Assembly (NCBI RefSeq): GCF_000409775.1
Contig: NZ_KE332388.1
Coordinates: forward strand, 492,960-556,959
Origin: Litchfieldella anticariensis FP35 = DSM 16096
Lineage (GTDB): Bacteria > Pseudomonadota > Gammaproteobacteria > Pseudomonadales > Halomonadaceae
DNA: 64,000 bases
Direction: 5' to 3'
Shown here in pieces: positions 7,774 to 16,179 of the stretch. A model generated the notes under the pieces. The model was not told the DNA's origin and made no database searches. It saw only the letters and a program-made list of their open reading frames with translations. The position numbers were made by a program, and so were the translations under genes. Numbering within the stretch: the first letter of the stretch is position 1; each line of letters opens with the position of its first letter.

Positions 7774-8889
7774 ATGATGAACAGCATTCCTTGCATGATC
7801 ATGCGTGGTGGTACCTCGAGGGGGCCATTTCTGAGAATGAGCGATCTCCCTTCCCAGCAGGAAGAACAAGCCGAGATACTGCTCAGCCTCATGGGCTCGG
7901 GCCATGCCTTGCAGATCGATGGCATCGGCGGGGGCGATCCTCTGACAAGCAAGGTCGCCATCGTGGAGCGTTCCTCCCACCCGGAAGCCGATGTCGACTA
8001 CCTGTTTGCCCAGGTCGACGTCTTCAACCGGCGTGTCGATTTCAATCCGAATTGCGGCAACATGCTGTCAGCGGTTGGCCCATATGCGATCGAGACAGGA
8101 TTGGTGGGGCCTCAGGATGGCAAGACCATCGTGCGAGTTCGCAACCTGAACACACAGCGCCTCATCGAGTGCCATGTACCAACCCCCGGACGCCAAATCA
8201 GTTATGAGGGTGACACCCGTATCAGTGGTGTGCCGGGAAGCGCCGCAGGCATTCAGCTCAGTTTTCTGGATATCGTCGGTACCAAGACCGGCGCTCTGCT
8301 ACCAACCGGCAAGGCCATCGACACCATCAGGGGGATTCCGGTTACCTGCCTCGACGCTGCAACGCCAATCCTGATGATTGCAGCCGAAGACCTTGGACTG
8401 GACGGAAAGGAGTCGCCCGCCGAATTGGATGGCAATACCGCCTTGCTCGAGAGACTCGAGACCATCCGGCGTCAAGCCGGCAGATATATGGGCCTGGGCG
8501 ATGTCAGCCAAGGTGTATTGCCCAAGCCGGTATTGGTATCCCCTCCTCGGGATGCCACCAGCACGTTGAACACTCGTTACTTCGTTCCCCACCGCTGCCA
8601 CAAGGCAATCGCCGTCACCGGCGCGATTGCCGTCGCCTCAGCGGTCAGCCTACCCGGCACTATCGCCAACCGCATTGCCATCGACGCTGGTCGCTTGGCA
8701 TCGGGCAGTCCTTTGTCGCAGATCAGGCTCGAGCACCCTTCCGGATATATCGATCTCGACATCGCCCATCGTCACGGCGATCCCCATGACATTGCCCGCG
8801 TTTCCCTGATTCGCACCGCCAGAAAGATCATGAGCGGGACAATCTTTTATTCGTCCACTCGAGATGTATTGACCTCTCAGGTCGGTTGA
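7774..8889 (+). CDS. galD: PrpF-family isomerase, likely 4-oxalomesaconate tautomerase
   Basis: A 371-residue PrpF-family protein with the typical start IPCMIMRGGTSRGPFL, the IDGIGGGDPLTSKVAIV segment (about residues 48-64) and the conserved FNPNCGNMLSAVGPYAIE motif (about 90-107). The family catalyses double-bond or keto-enol isomerisation of short di- and tricarboxylates. Overall similarity is closest to GalD, which converts keto and enol forms of 4-oxalomesaconate in gallate breakdown, but the neighbours are a transporter and regulator with no ring-cleavage enzymes, so the exact substrate is open. Two adjacent ATG codons (7774, 7777) could start it; the ribosome site is weak. Confidence 0.8.
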   Translation: MMNSIPCMIMRGGTSRGPFLRMSDLPSQQEEQAEILLSLMGSGHALQIDGIGGGDPLTSKVAIVERSSHPEADVDYLFAQVDVFNRRVDFNPNCGNMLSAVGPYAIETGLVGPQDGKTIVRVRNLNTQRLIECHVPTPGRQISYEGDTRISGVPGSAAGIQLSFLDIVGTKTGALLPTGKAIDTIRGIPVTCLDAATPILMIAAEDLGLDGKESPAELDGNTALLERLETIRRQAGRYMGLGDVSQGVLPKPVLVSPPRDATSTLNTRYFVPHRCHKAIAVTGAIAVASAVSLPGTIANRIAIDAGRLASGSPLSQIRLEHPSGYIDLDIAHRHGDPHDIARVSLIRTARKIMSGTIFYSSTRDVLTSQVG

Positions 8890-8944
8890 GTGCTGCTAGC
8901 TCGACCAGGCCTTCCAACCACGACAACAAGCAAGGAGTCTCGCC

Positions 8945-10069
8945 ATGAAACATATACAGCCGACAACGTTTCAGGCCTCTCTCGGCCGCCTCAAGAAAGC
9001 GGCCCTTCTCGGACTGGCTGTCACCGGCATCGGTCTGCTCTCTTCCACGGCATCCTTAGCACAGGAGGAGGAAGTGCCGGGGAACATCAAGTGGACCATC
9101 CCCTTTGGTGTCGGCGGCGGTACGGATGTGTGGGCACGCTTCTTCTCGCCCTGGCTCAGCAAGCAGTTGCCGGGAGAGCCGACCATCATGATCGACAACG
9201 TTCCCGGCGGTGGCTCCATCAATGGTGCCAACCTGTTCGCCGTACGCGCCAAGTCGGACGGTAGCGACTGGTTGGGTACGTCGGCCTCGACCCAGTACCC
9301 CGCCATGCTGGATGACCCCCGCGTGCGTTATGACTACAGTGAGTGGGCTCCGATCCTGGCCACACCCACGGGTGGCGTCGTCTATGCCCAACCCAACCTG
9401 GGAGAAAATGCCGAGACGGCCCTCGAGGCCATGCTGGCACAGCCGGTCAAGCTGGCAGCACAGAACCCGACCGGCGTCGAACTGCCGGTGCTGATCGCCC
9501 TAGACATGCTGGGTGCCGACGTGCAGGCCGTCTTTGGCATGCGTAGTCGGGGAGAGGGCCGTTTGGCGTTCGAGCGCGGCGAAGCCGACATCGACTTCCA
9601 GACCACTTCCGCCTACCTGAGTAATGTGACGCCGTTGGTAGAAGCCGGCAAGGCCGTGCCACTATTCTCGCTTGGGGTCCTGAACGATGAAGGGAAGATT
9701 GTCCGCGACCCAGCCTTCCCCGATTTGCCCACCTTCAACGAGGTCTATCAGGAACTCAACGGTGAGGCACCGTCGGGCAATGCCTATGAGGCATTTCGTA
9801 AATTCTTCGCCTCCGGCTATGCCCTTCAGAAGCTGATCATGGTGCCCAAAGATACCCCTCAAGCCCTGATCGATACTTACCGTCAAGCAGCTCGCGACTT
9901 CATTGATACCGATCAGTTCAAGCAGGAAGCGGCTGCACAGTTAGGCCCCTATACGCCGGTCATAGGAGACACCGTCCAGCGGCACCTCGATGACGCCATG
10001 TCCATCGATGATGCTACGCGTGAATGGCTCGCCGATTGGCTGAAATCGGAGCACGGCGCCGAGATTTGA
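8945..10069 (+). CDS. tctC: Tripartite tricarboxylate transporter substrate-binding protein (TctC/Bug family)
   Basis: A 374-residue periplasmic protein with a signal peptide (cleavage near SLA-QEEE, residue ~38). The mature part has the Bug-family fold: WTIPFGVGGGTDVWARFF early on, then IDNVPGGGSINGANLF at about 80-95. It captures carboxylates in the periplasm for the TctA/TctB permease encoded 84 bases downstream. AGGAG precedes the ATG. The family normally binds citrate, tartrate or related acids; the ligand here is not visible. Confidence 0.88.
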   Translation: MKHIQPTTFQASLGRLKKAALLGLAVTGIGLLSSTASLAQEEEVPGNIKWTIPFGVGGGTDVWARFFSPWLSKQLPGEPTIMIDNVPGGGSINGANLFAVRAKSDGSDWLGTSASTQYPAMLDDPRVRYDYSEWAPILATPTGGVVYAQPNLGENAETALEAMLAQPVKLAAQNPTGVELPVLIALDMLGADVQAVFGMRSRGEGRLAFERGEADIDFQTTSAYLSNVTPLVEAGKAVPLFSLGVLNDEGKIVRDPAFPDLPTFNEVYQELNGEAPSGNAYEAFRKFFASGYALQKLIMVPKDTPQALIDTYRQAARDFIDTDQFKQEAAAQLGPYTPVIGDTVQRHLDDAMSIDDATREWLADWLKSEHGAEI

Positions 10070-10153
10070 CACCACGTAGGGGGGGCGCCGGTACCCGCAA
10101 AGGCCGGCGGTCCCCAGGCTCCACTCTCCTACACAACACGAGAGCCACACGCC

Positions 10154-12103
10154 ATGTTCGATATCCTTTTTTCCAGCCTGGGACACCTTTTCACCGTGTC
10201 CCATCTGCTCTACATGATGTTGGGGGTACTGGTTGGTCTGGTCGTCGGTATCATCCCTGGCCTGGGCGGGATTGCCGGGATGTCATTGTTGCTGCCCTTC
10301 CTGTATGGCATGGAGCCCACTGTCGCCCTGGGCATGCTGATGGGCCTTGTCGCCGTGATTCCCACCGGCGACACCTTCGCCTCGGTGCTATTGGGCATTC
10401 CCGGCTCCAGCGCCTCCCAGGCGACGGTGATCGATGGTTTTTCCCTGGCCAAACGCGGCCAGGCGGCACGGGCATTGTCCAGTGCCTTCCTGTCGTCGAT
10501 GATCGGCGGCCTGATTGGTGCCATTGTCTTGACCGGCTTCATCCTGATCGCCCGCCCCCTGGTACTATCCTTTTCCTCTTCCGAGCTGTTCATGCTGACA
10601 TTGCTCGGCCTGTCGATGGTGGCAGTGCTTTCGGGGCGCGACTTGTTCAAGGGGCTGGCCGCCTGCGGCCTAGGGTTATTGATCGGCGCCATCGGCATGG
10701 CTCCAGCCACTGGCGAATTTCGCCTCAATTTCGGCCTCGACTATCTCTATGACGGCCTGCCGTTGGTAGTGGTCGGCCTAGGGATTTTCGCACTACCGGA
10801 AATTATCGACCTACTGGTCAAACGCGGAGCGATTGCCAGCGAACCCTGCAAGCTTGGTGAAGGCTGGCGACAGGGGATTCGCGATGTCGGTCTGCAACGT
10901 GGACTCGTGGCGCGTTGCGCCGGCATCGGTAGCCTGATAGGTACGATTCCCGGCCTCGCCGGATCCGTGGTGGACTGGCTGACCTATGGCCATGCCGTGC
11001 AAAGTGCCAGGGACAAGTCGCAGTTCGGCCAAGGGGACATCCGCGGCGTCATCGCCCCGGAGTCCGCCAACAATGCCTGCGCTTGCGGAGCCATGGTACC
11101 GACTCTGCTGTTCGGCGTACCCGGCTCGGGCACGGCCGCGGTGTTCCTGGGTGGACTACTACTGCTCGGGTTGCAGCCTGGCGTCGGCATGATCGAGACC
11201 CATCTTGACCTAACCTATACCATCATCTGGTCGCTGGCCCTGGCCAACATTCTGGGGGCCGCGCTGTGTCTGGTGCTCGCTCGCCCGGTGGCCAGCCTGA
11301 CCCGGGTACCCTTTGCCACTTTAGCGCCTTTGATCACGGTGCTGATCATGTTCGCCGCCTTCCAAGCCACCCGTGCCACAGGTGACCTGCTCGCCTTGGG
11401 GGCGGTCGGCGTATTGGGAGTCCTGTTCAAGCAGGCAAACTGGTCACGCCCAGCATTCCTGATCGGTTTCGTACTGGCCCCGGGAGCCGAGAGCTATTTC
11501 TACCAGGCGGTCCAGTTCCAGGGGGCCGATGCGTTCCAACGTCCCGGCGTGTTGACCATCGGTTCCCTTATCCTCGCGGCCCTCTTCATTCCCATGCTGC
11601 GTTCACTGTGGATCAAGCGTCGCCAGGCCTATTCGGTAGGAGCTGCATCGACGGCTCGCGCCGAGCCCCCGACCCTGGGCGCCATCGACGTGGTGCTCTT
11701 CGTCGCGCTGCTCGGCACCGCCGCCTTTGCCTGGATGGATGTTGCCGACCTGTCGTTGATCGGAGGCATCATGCCTCGCCTGGCCATTGCAATACTCGGG
11801 GTTGCCTGCCTGTTGGAGATTGCACGTTGTCTGGTGCGTCGCCCCGAGTGGCAGCATCAGCCGCTACGACAGCAGGTAGCCTGGCTGGCAGGGTTCTTCG
11901 CTCTGGTTGCGATCATGCTGACACTCGGCTTCATCACCGCGGCGACGCTGTTCTGCCTGGCGTTCCTGGTGGCCATCGCCAGGCTCAAGCCCTGGACCGC
12001 CGCTGGTATGTCGCTGGGAGTCACAGCCTTCCTGCTTGGCATGGCTCAGTTCCTTACTCTGACGTACCCAAGCGGTCTGATCGATCCTTGGCTATTTGGC
12101 TGA
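10154..12103 (+). CDS. Fused TctA-TctB tripartite tricarboxylate transporter permease
   Basis: This 649-residue protein joins the two membrane subunits. Residues 1 to about 490 are TctA: GIIPGLGGIAGMSLLLPFLYG, the conserved FASVLLGIPGSSASQATVIDGF, and a second GVPGSGTAAVFLGGL segment. From about 520 to the end are four helices of TctB type (starting near LGAIDVVLFVALLGTAAFAW). In most systems TctB (~150 residues) is a separate gene placed before TctA; here it is C-terminal in one chain and there is no separate tctB. It works with the upstream binding protein for proton- or sodium-driven carboxylate import. Confidence 0.88.
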   Translation: MFDILFSSLGHLFTVSHLLYMMLGVLVGLVVGIIPGLGGIAGMSLLLPFLYGMEPTVALGMLMGLVAVIPTGDTFASVLLGIPGSSASQATVIDGFSLAKRGQAARALSSAFLSSMIGGLIGAIVLTGFILIARPLVLSFSSSELFMLTLLGLSMVAVLSGRDLFKGLAACGLGLLIGAIGMAPATGEFRLNFGLDYLYDGLPLVVVGLGIFALPEIIDLLVKRGAIASEPCKLGEGWRQGIRDVGLQRGLVARCAGIGSLIGTIPGLAGSVVDWLTYGHAVQSARDKSQFGQGDIRGVIAPESANNACACGAMVPTLLFGVPGSGTAAVFLGGLLLLGLQPGVGMIETHLDLTYTIIWSLALANILGAALCLVLARPVASLTRVPFATLAPLITVLIMFAAFQATRATGDLLALGAVGVLGVLFKQANWSRPAFLIGFVLAPGAESYFYQAVQFQGADAFQRPGVLTIGSLILAALFIPMLRSLWIKRRQAYSVGAASTARAEPPTLGAIDVVLFVALLGTAAFAWMDVADLSLIGGIMPRLAIAILGVACLLEIARCLVRRPEWQHQPLRQQVAWLAGFFALVAIMLTLGFITAATLFCLAFLVAIARLKPWTAAGMSLGVTAFLLGMAQFLTLTYPSGLIDPWLFG

Positions 12104-12139
12104 GTCCCCTTTTGGCAGATACGTCCTATACAGACAAGG

Positions 12140-12163
12140 GCTGGCACGATCTATCGTGCCAGC
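12140..12163 (+). terminator. Hairpin after the tct operon
   Basis: GCTGGCACGAT and ATCGTGCCAGC are perfect complements separated by two bases, 37 bases after the tctAB stop. No clear T-run follows on the plus strand, so this is a terminator-like or mRNA-stabilising hairpin rather than a textbook terminator. Confidence 0.6.
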
Positions 12164-12226
12164 GGACGTATCGCGCCAGTGCCGGGTCAGGACGCCCCCA
12201 GCTGTAGATCCACCGCAGCAACCTCA

Positions 12227-12259
12227 GACGTGTTCATCAATAGATGCTTCTCGTGTTGA
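12227..12259. repeat. 33-bp repeat, copy 2 (bluB-start remnant)
   Basis: Matches 6635-6667 at 30 of 33 positions in the same orientation, including the ATG and first codons of bluB (MNTS). The frame does not continue as BluB beyond that. It sits two bases past the stop of the gcd remnant, suggesting the original order was gcd directly followed by bluB. Confidence 0.78.
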
Positions 12260-12261
12260 TA

Positions 12262-12423
12262 TCACTCTGGCAGAGCGTAGCCGATCACGTAATCCCCCAT
12301 CTTGGTGCCAAAGGTACCATGGCCACCTGCGGTGACCACCACGTACTGTCGACCGTCGTCGCCGGTGTAGGTCATTGGCGTCGCCTGGCCGCCGGCGTCG
12401 AAATTACCATTGAAGATGACCAA
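12262..12423 (-). pseudogene. gcd: 3' remnant of a PQQ-dependent glucose dehydrogenase gene
   Basis: On the minus strand about 53 codons read LVIFNGNFDAGGQATPMTY..., then YVVVTAGGHGTFG..., and end GDYVIGYALPE before a TGA. This is the conserved C-terminal tail of membrane PQQ glucose dehydrogenase (the GGQATPMTY and VITAGGHG signatures). A stop codon lies directly upstream in frame, and nothing else of the ~800-residue protein is present, so this is a decayed 3' end. It marks an old deletion or insertion junction between the tct operon and the ABC transporter. Confidence 0.82.
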
Positions 12424-12512
12424 CTAGACAACGCCCCCAGAAGCGATTACGGTTATATCGCTTATCTTAAGCATTCTATTTAATTATATATAAGGTCATT
12501 CCGAGGGCTCAT

Positions 12513-13295
12513 ATGCAGCTTCAGTTCGAGAAGGTCACCAAGTCCTTCGGTGACTTGAATGTCATCGAGGCCTTCGACAACACCATCGCCGACGGCGAGA
12601 TCGTTGCGCTGGTCGGCCCGTCGGGTTGTGGTAAGTCGACCCTTCTGCATATGGTTGCCGGGCTCCAGCAGGCCACCGGCGGTAGCGTTCGTGCCGCTGG
12701 CCAGCCAGTGGAGAAACCGGCCCCAGAGCGCACCCTGGTATTCCAGGAGCACGCCCTCTACCCCTGGATGACCTTGGAGGAGAACGTCGCCCTGGCCCTG
12801 GAATTTCAGGATCAGCCGGCCAAGGAAGCCCGTGCCAAGGCACGCCAATGGCTCAGCCGAGTCAAGCTGGGTGGTTTCGAGGGCTACTATCCCCACCAGG
12901 TCTCCGGCGGCATGCGCCAACGCTGCGCCCTGGCCCGGGCCTTCATCGCCCGCCCTAAAGTGTTGTTGCTCGATGAGCCCTTCGGCGCACTGGATGCCCT
13001 GACCCGCATGACACTGCAGAGTGTGCTCAAGGAACTGATCGAGGAGGAGCGCCCCACCGTGGTACTGGTCACCCATGACGTGGACGAGGCGCTCTATCTG
13101 GCCGACCGGGTGTTGGTGTTCAGCCAAAGACCGGCCCGGGTCCTGAAGGAATTCACCCTCGGCCACATCCCCAAGACCCATGACCTCACGGCCTTCGCCG
13201 ACATCCGGTGCGAGGTGCTGGCGTTGCTTGGCATCGATACCAAAGACGATCCGGGTACTGAATCCCCTATTCCCAATAAAGGAGTCACCGCATGA
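12513..13295 (+). CDS. ABC transporter ATPase, nitrate/sulfonate/taurine type (SsuB/TauB-like)
   Basis: A 260-residue ATP-binding subunit with Walker A GPSGCGKST (about residues 37-45), Q-loop FQEHALYPWMTLEENV, signature VSGGMRQRCALARAF, Walker B VLLLDEPFGALDALTR and the switch His in LVTHDVDEAL. The ALYPWMT and EPFGALD pattern is typical of the SsuB/TauB/NrtD group. It energises the permease encoded two genes downstream. Its stop overlaps the start of the binding-protein gene (ATGA), showing translational coupling. Confidence 0.88.
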   Translation: MQLQFEKVTKSFGDLNVIEAFDNTIADGEIVALVGPSGCGKSTLLHMVAGLQQATGGSVRAAGQPVEKPAPERTLVFQEHALYPWMTLEENVALALEFQDQPAKEARAKARQWLSRVKLGGFEGYYPHQVSGGMRQRCALARAFIARPKVLLLDEPFGALDALTRMTLQSVLKELIEEERPTVVLVTHDVDEALYLADRVLVFSQRPARVLKEFTLGHIPKTHDLTAFADIRCEVLALLGIDTKDDPGTESPIPNKGVTA

Positions 13296-14272
13296 TCCAG
13301 CGACTGGTCACCCTCCTGCTGACCTTCGCCCTGGCCGCCCCGGCCATGGCCAACGAGACGTTCAGAGTCGGCTATGTCCGTGTGATGGACGACGCCCAGG
13401 TCATGCTGGCCCAAGAGGCAAGCCTCTACGAGAAATATGGCCTGGACGCCGAGTTGATCGAGTTCAGCTCCGGCACCGACCTGATCAAGGGCATTGTCGG
13501 TGGGCAGCTCGACATCGGCGTACTGGGCTTCTCCAATGCCTTTACCTGGGCCAGCCGTGGCGCTGACCTCAGGATCGTCGGCGGCGCCCAGCGCGGCTAC
13601 CATGCCTTGCTGGCGCGAGAGGATACCGGGATCGATGACGTCTCCGACCTGGCGGGCAAGAGCCTGGCCTCTCAGAAACAGGGCAGTACCGCCGACATCG
13701 TACTCAAGGGTGTGACGCTGGCCGATGCCGGCCTTTCACCAGACGATCTCAACATCATGGGTGTCGCGCCCTCTGTGGCAGTGCAGTCGCTGGCCGGTGG
13801 CCGGGTGGACGCCGCCTTCCTTTTCGAGCCTTATTCCAGCATCGCCAAGCTACAGGCACCGGTGAAGGAGATCTACGAGATCGGCGAAGTCTGGCCCTTC
13901 CCCTGCATGGTAGTGATTACCTCCGGTGAGACCCTCGAGCAGCGGCGTGACGTACTGTGGGCCGCTATGGACGCCCAGCGCGAAGCTATCGACATGCTCG
14001 AGAACGCCCCCGAAGAGGCCGCCCCCTATATCACTCACTACTTCATCAAAGAGGACGTGATGAATAGCCGTGACCAGGGTGAGATCTCGAGTGAGGAGGT
14101 AATCGCCAGAGCCATTGCGACCAATGACTTCAGTGCCAAGCTCACCGAAGCGGACATCGAACGCATGAAGGAACTGGCCGGCATCATGCACGAGCAGGGC
14201 ATCCTCGAGGACGCTGACTTCGACGTGGACGCGCTGCTCGATCTCACCTGGCAGGAAGAGCGCGGGCTGTAA
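13292..14272 (+). CDS. ABC transporter substrate-binding protein (SsuA/NMT1 family)
   Basis: A 326-residue periplasmic protein with a Sec signal peptide (MIQRLVTLLLTFALAAPAMA, cleavage before NETF). The mature part is of the NMT1/SsuA type: a YEKYGLDAELIEFSSGTDLIKGIVGGQLDIGVLGFSNAF segment followed by the typical LAGKSLASQKQGSTADIVLKG. The family captures sulfonates, taurine, nitrate or pyrimidine precursors. No Ssu monooxygenase is adjacent, so the ligand cannot be named. Confidence 0.85.
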   Translation: MIQRLVTLLLTFALAAPAMANETFRVGYVRVMDDAQVMLAQEASLYEKYGLDAELIEFSSGTDLIKGIVGGQLDIGVLGFSNAFTWASRGADLRIVGGAQRGYHALLAREDTGIDDVSDLAGKSLASQKQGSTADIVLKGVTLADAGLSPDDLNIMGVAPSVAVQSLAGGRVDAAFLFEPYSSIAKLQAPVKEIYEIGEVWPFPCMVVITSGETLEQRRDVLWAAMDAQREAIDMLENAPEEAAPYITHYFIKEDVMNSRDQGEISSEEVIARAIATNDFSAKLTEADIERMKELAGIMHEQGILEDADFDVDALLDLTWQEERGL

Positions 14273-14275
14273 CCC

Positions 14276-15046
14276 ATGAGCACCTCCACCACGACCGGCG
14301 TTGCCAGCAAGCGGGCCTATGTGCTGGCCATCGCCTTCATCCTGTTCTTCTGGCAAGTGGCCGCCTGGTTCCTGCCCAGCTTTCTGATGCCCGACGTCCA
14401 TGTGGCGTTGGGCCGCCTATGGCAGGAGCTGGGAAGCATCGAATTCTATGCGGGGCTCGGCAACAGCATGGGCCGGTTGGGCGCAGGCTACGGCGCTGCC
14501 CTGGTCGCCGGTGTCGTGCTGGGGCTGGTGGGTGGCACCCTCTCAGCGGTGCGCAGCCCCCTGAAGGCGGCAATCATCATCCTTCAGTCGATCCCTTCCA
14601 TCGCCTGGGTGCCCCTGTTCCTGATCCTGATGGGCTTCGGCAACATGCCGATCATCGTGGTGGTGGCCGTGGGAGCCTTCTTCCCCACCGCGCTGAGCGT
14701 GATGAATGCCACCGAGAGCGTCGAGCGGGTTCACATCGACGCCGCCCGTGTCATGGGTGCCTCGCGCCTGCAGATGCTCAAGCGGATCTACTTCCCCGCG
14801 GTCACCCCCGAATTGATCACCGGCGCACAACTCGCCTTCGGCAACGCCTGGCGGGCGCTGATCTCCGCGGAGATGATCGTCGGTTTCAGTGCCGGGCTAG
14901 GCAAATCGCTGGCCTACTCTGGCGAGATCGCCGACATGACTGGCGTGATGACCAACATCCTGGTCATCGCGGTGCTGGCGGCAGTGATCGACCAAGTGCT
15001 CCTGGAGCGAGTCAAGCACCGCCTGCTGCGCTACCAGTACCTCTAG
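14276..15046 (+). CDS. ABC transporter permease (SsuC/TauC family)
   Basis: A 256-residue inner-membrane protein with six helices and the BPD-transporter EAA loop (AARVMGASRLQMLKRIYFPAVTPELITG, about residues 156-183), followed by the SsuC-type AEMIVGFSAGLGKSL. It starts four bases after the binding-protein gene ends. With the ATPase and binding protein it completes a three-gene importer. A strong hairpin follows the stop. Confidence 0.88.
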   Translation: MSTSTTTGVASKRAYVLAIAFILFFWQVAAWFLPSFLMPDVHVALGRLWQELGSIEFYAGLGNSMGRLGAGYGAALVAGVVLGLVGGTLSAVRSPLKAAIIILQSIPSIAWVPLFLILMGFGNMPIIVVVAVGAFFPTALSVMNATESVERVHIDAARVMGASRLQMLKRIYFPAVTPELITGAQLAFGNAWRALISAEMIVGFSAGLGKSLAYSGEIADMTGVMTNILVIAVLAAVIDQVLLERVKHRLLRYQYL

Positions 15047-15072
15047 CCGTTCATCTATTTCCCGTGCTCCAA

Positions 15073-15100
15073 GGCACCCCGGCCGGATGGCTGGGGTGCC
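15073..15100 (+). terminator. Rho-independent-like terminator after the ABC operon
   Basis: GGCACCCC and GGGGTGCC form a perfect 8-bp GC-rich stem around a 12-base loop, 27 bases after the permease stop. No long T-run follows. Confidence 0.6.
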
Positions 15101-15240
15101 CATCCCCGACCAAGGAAACAGCAGACGGTCGGGAAAATCATGCTGAGCAGCAGACTGCAGCAATCATATTAACAGGCTTATTCACCTCTATTCATGTCTT
15201 TGCTGATGGGGTCTCTGGCGATATACAGAGACAAGCTGTA

Positions 15241-15537
15241 TCAGCGCCACCAAGCATAGGGATCGCTGACTAAAATTAGCCCTCTGACACTCTGTTTTTC
15301 ATCCTGAGGGTTAGCTATTCCACTGGTCGTCCGGTTAAGGTTTGCACTGCGATTTTCCCAGTATGATGAACCCGTTACCAAGGGAATATCAGTACTGACT
15401 CGCATCACGTCACTTTCACCAACCATTAGATGAAGACGTGCACTACGCTGGTCCATGTATGATGAATCCAACGCCAGAACCGTGCCTGCCGCAAGCAAGC
15501 CAACGACGAGGGTTGCGGTCAACGTCATGAGTTTCAT
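15241..15537 (-). CDS. Small exported protein
   Basis: I chose the ATG at 15537, which has a GAGGT ribosome site that overlaps an upstream in-frame ATG. The 98-residue product has a Sec signal peptide (MKLMTLTATLVVGLLAAGTVLA). The mature part contains two related segments, SSYMDQRSARLHLM and SSYWENRSANLNRT, suggesting an internal repeat. No known family recognised. It faces the end of the ABC operon. Confidence 0.6.
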   Translation of the reverse strand: MKLMTLTATLVVGLLAAGTVLALDSSYMDQRSARLHLMVGESDVMRVSTDIPLVTGSSYWENRSANLNRTTSGIANPQDEKQSVRGLILVSDPYAWWR

Positions 15538-15549
15538 GGAATACCTCAT

Positions 15550-16179
15550 TGTGTACTTGCGTTAATTGTTGCCCACCAATCACTAATCAATATTCGGCAC
15601 TGTAATCAATGGGCACAAGCATGCCACCAGCCATGCCCGTCATGGTTCTTGGAGAAGAGGAGCCGCGGGAAGAAGATGAGTTTGACCGGAGGGTACAAGC
15701 CTAGGTTCTTGGCGCTTAGCCTTTTCGGCCGCCATGGATTGACGTCCGGCTTTGGCTAATTAATTATAGCTTACGACGAAAAACAAAGTGATACTTTTAA
15801 AATTATTGCGAGACTGGAATTCACCATACCAATCATGATTAGCAAAGATCCTGTGAAGTAATACCTCCACAATAGCCTGACCAGTCGAATAATGAAGCCA
15901 GCATTATACGTGCCATAAGCCACTCGAAACGGATCATTTATTTTATCATTTTTGGTTTCCAATTAACCAAAGACGCTCAAACCCACGTACTCCTCAGGCA
16001 GCGGTGTGTCTTCTGGTTTTTTCTGATCTATAACCATGAATCGATGTCTTGATTACCAAGTGCTAACACTAATTAAATCTTTGAGGCCGTATGATTGAAA
16101 CAGCTCTAGGCTTTAGCGCGAACTGTTAAAGAAACGCCTTGGCTACTAACAAGAATAATTTTTATGCTCATGTTGCCCT
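15550..16179. other. AT-rich intergenic stretch with one doubtful small frame
   Basis: Between the small exported protein and the end of the giant glucan synthase gene lies a stretch that becomes AT-rich from about 15750. One minus-strand frame (15771-15962, 63 codons) would encode a small hydrophobic protein (LVRLLWRYYFTGSLLIMIGMV), but I see no good ribosome site and low-GC DNA often gives such frames. Nothing else is supported. Confidence 0.4.

Noticed and set aside
15771-15962. 63-codon membrane-like frame
   Set aside because: No clear ribosome site, isolated in AT-rich DNA; kept only as a note within the intergenic entry.
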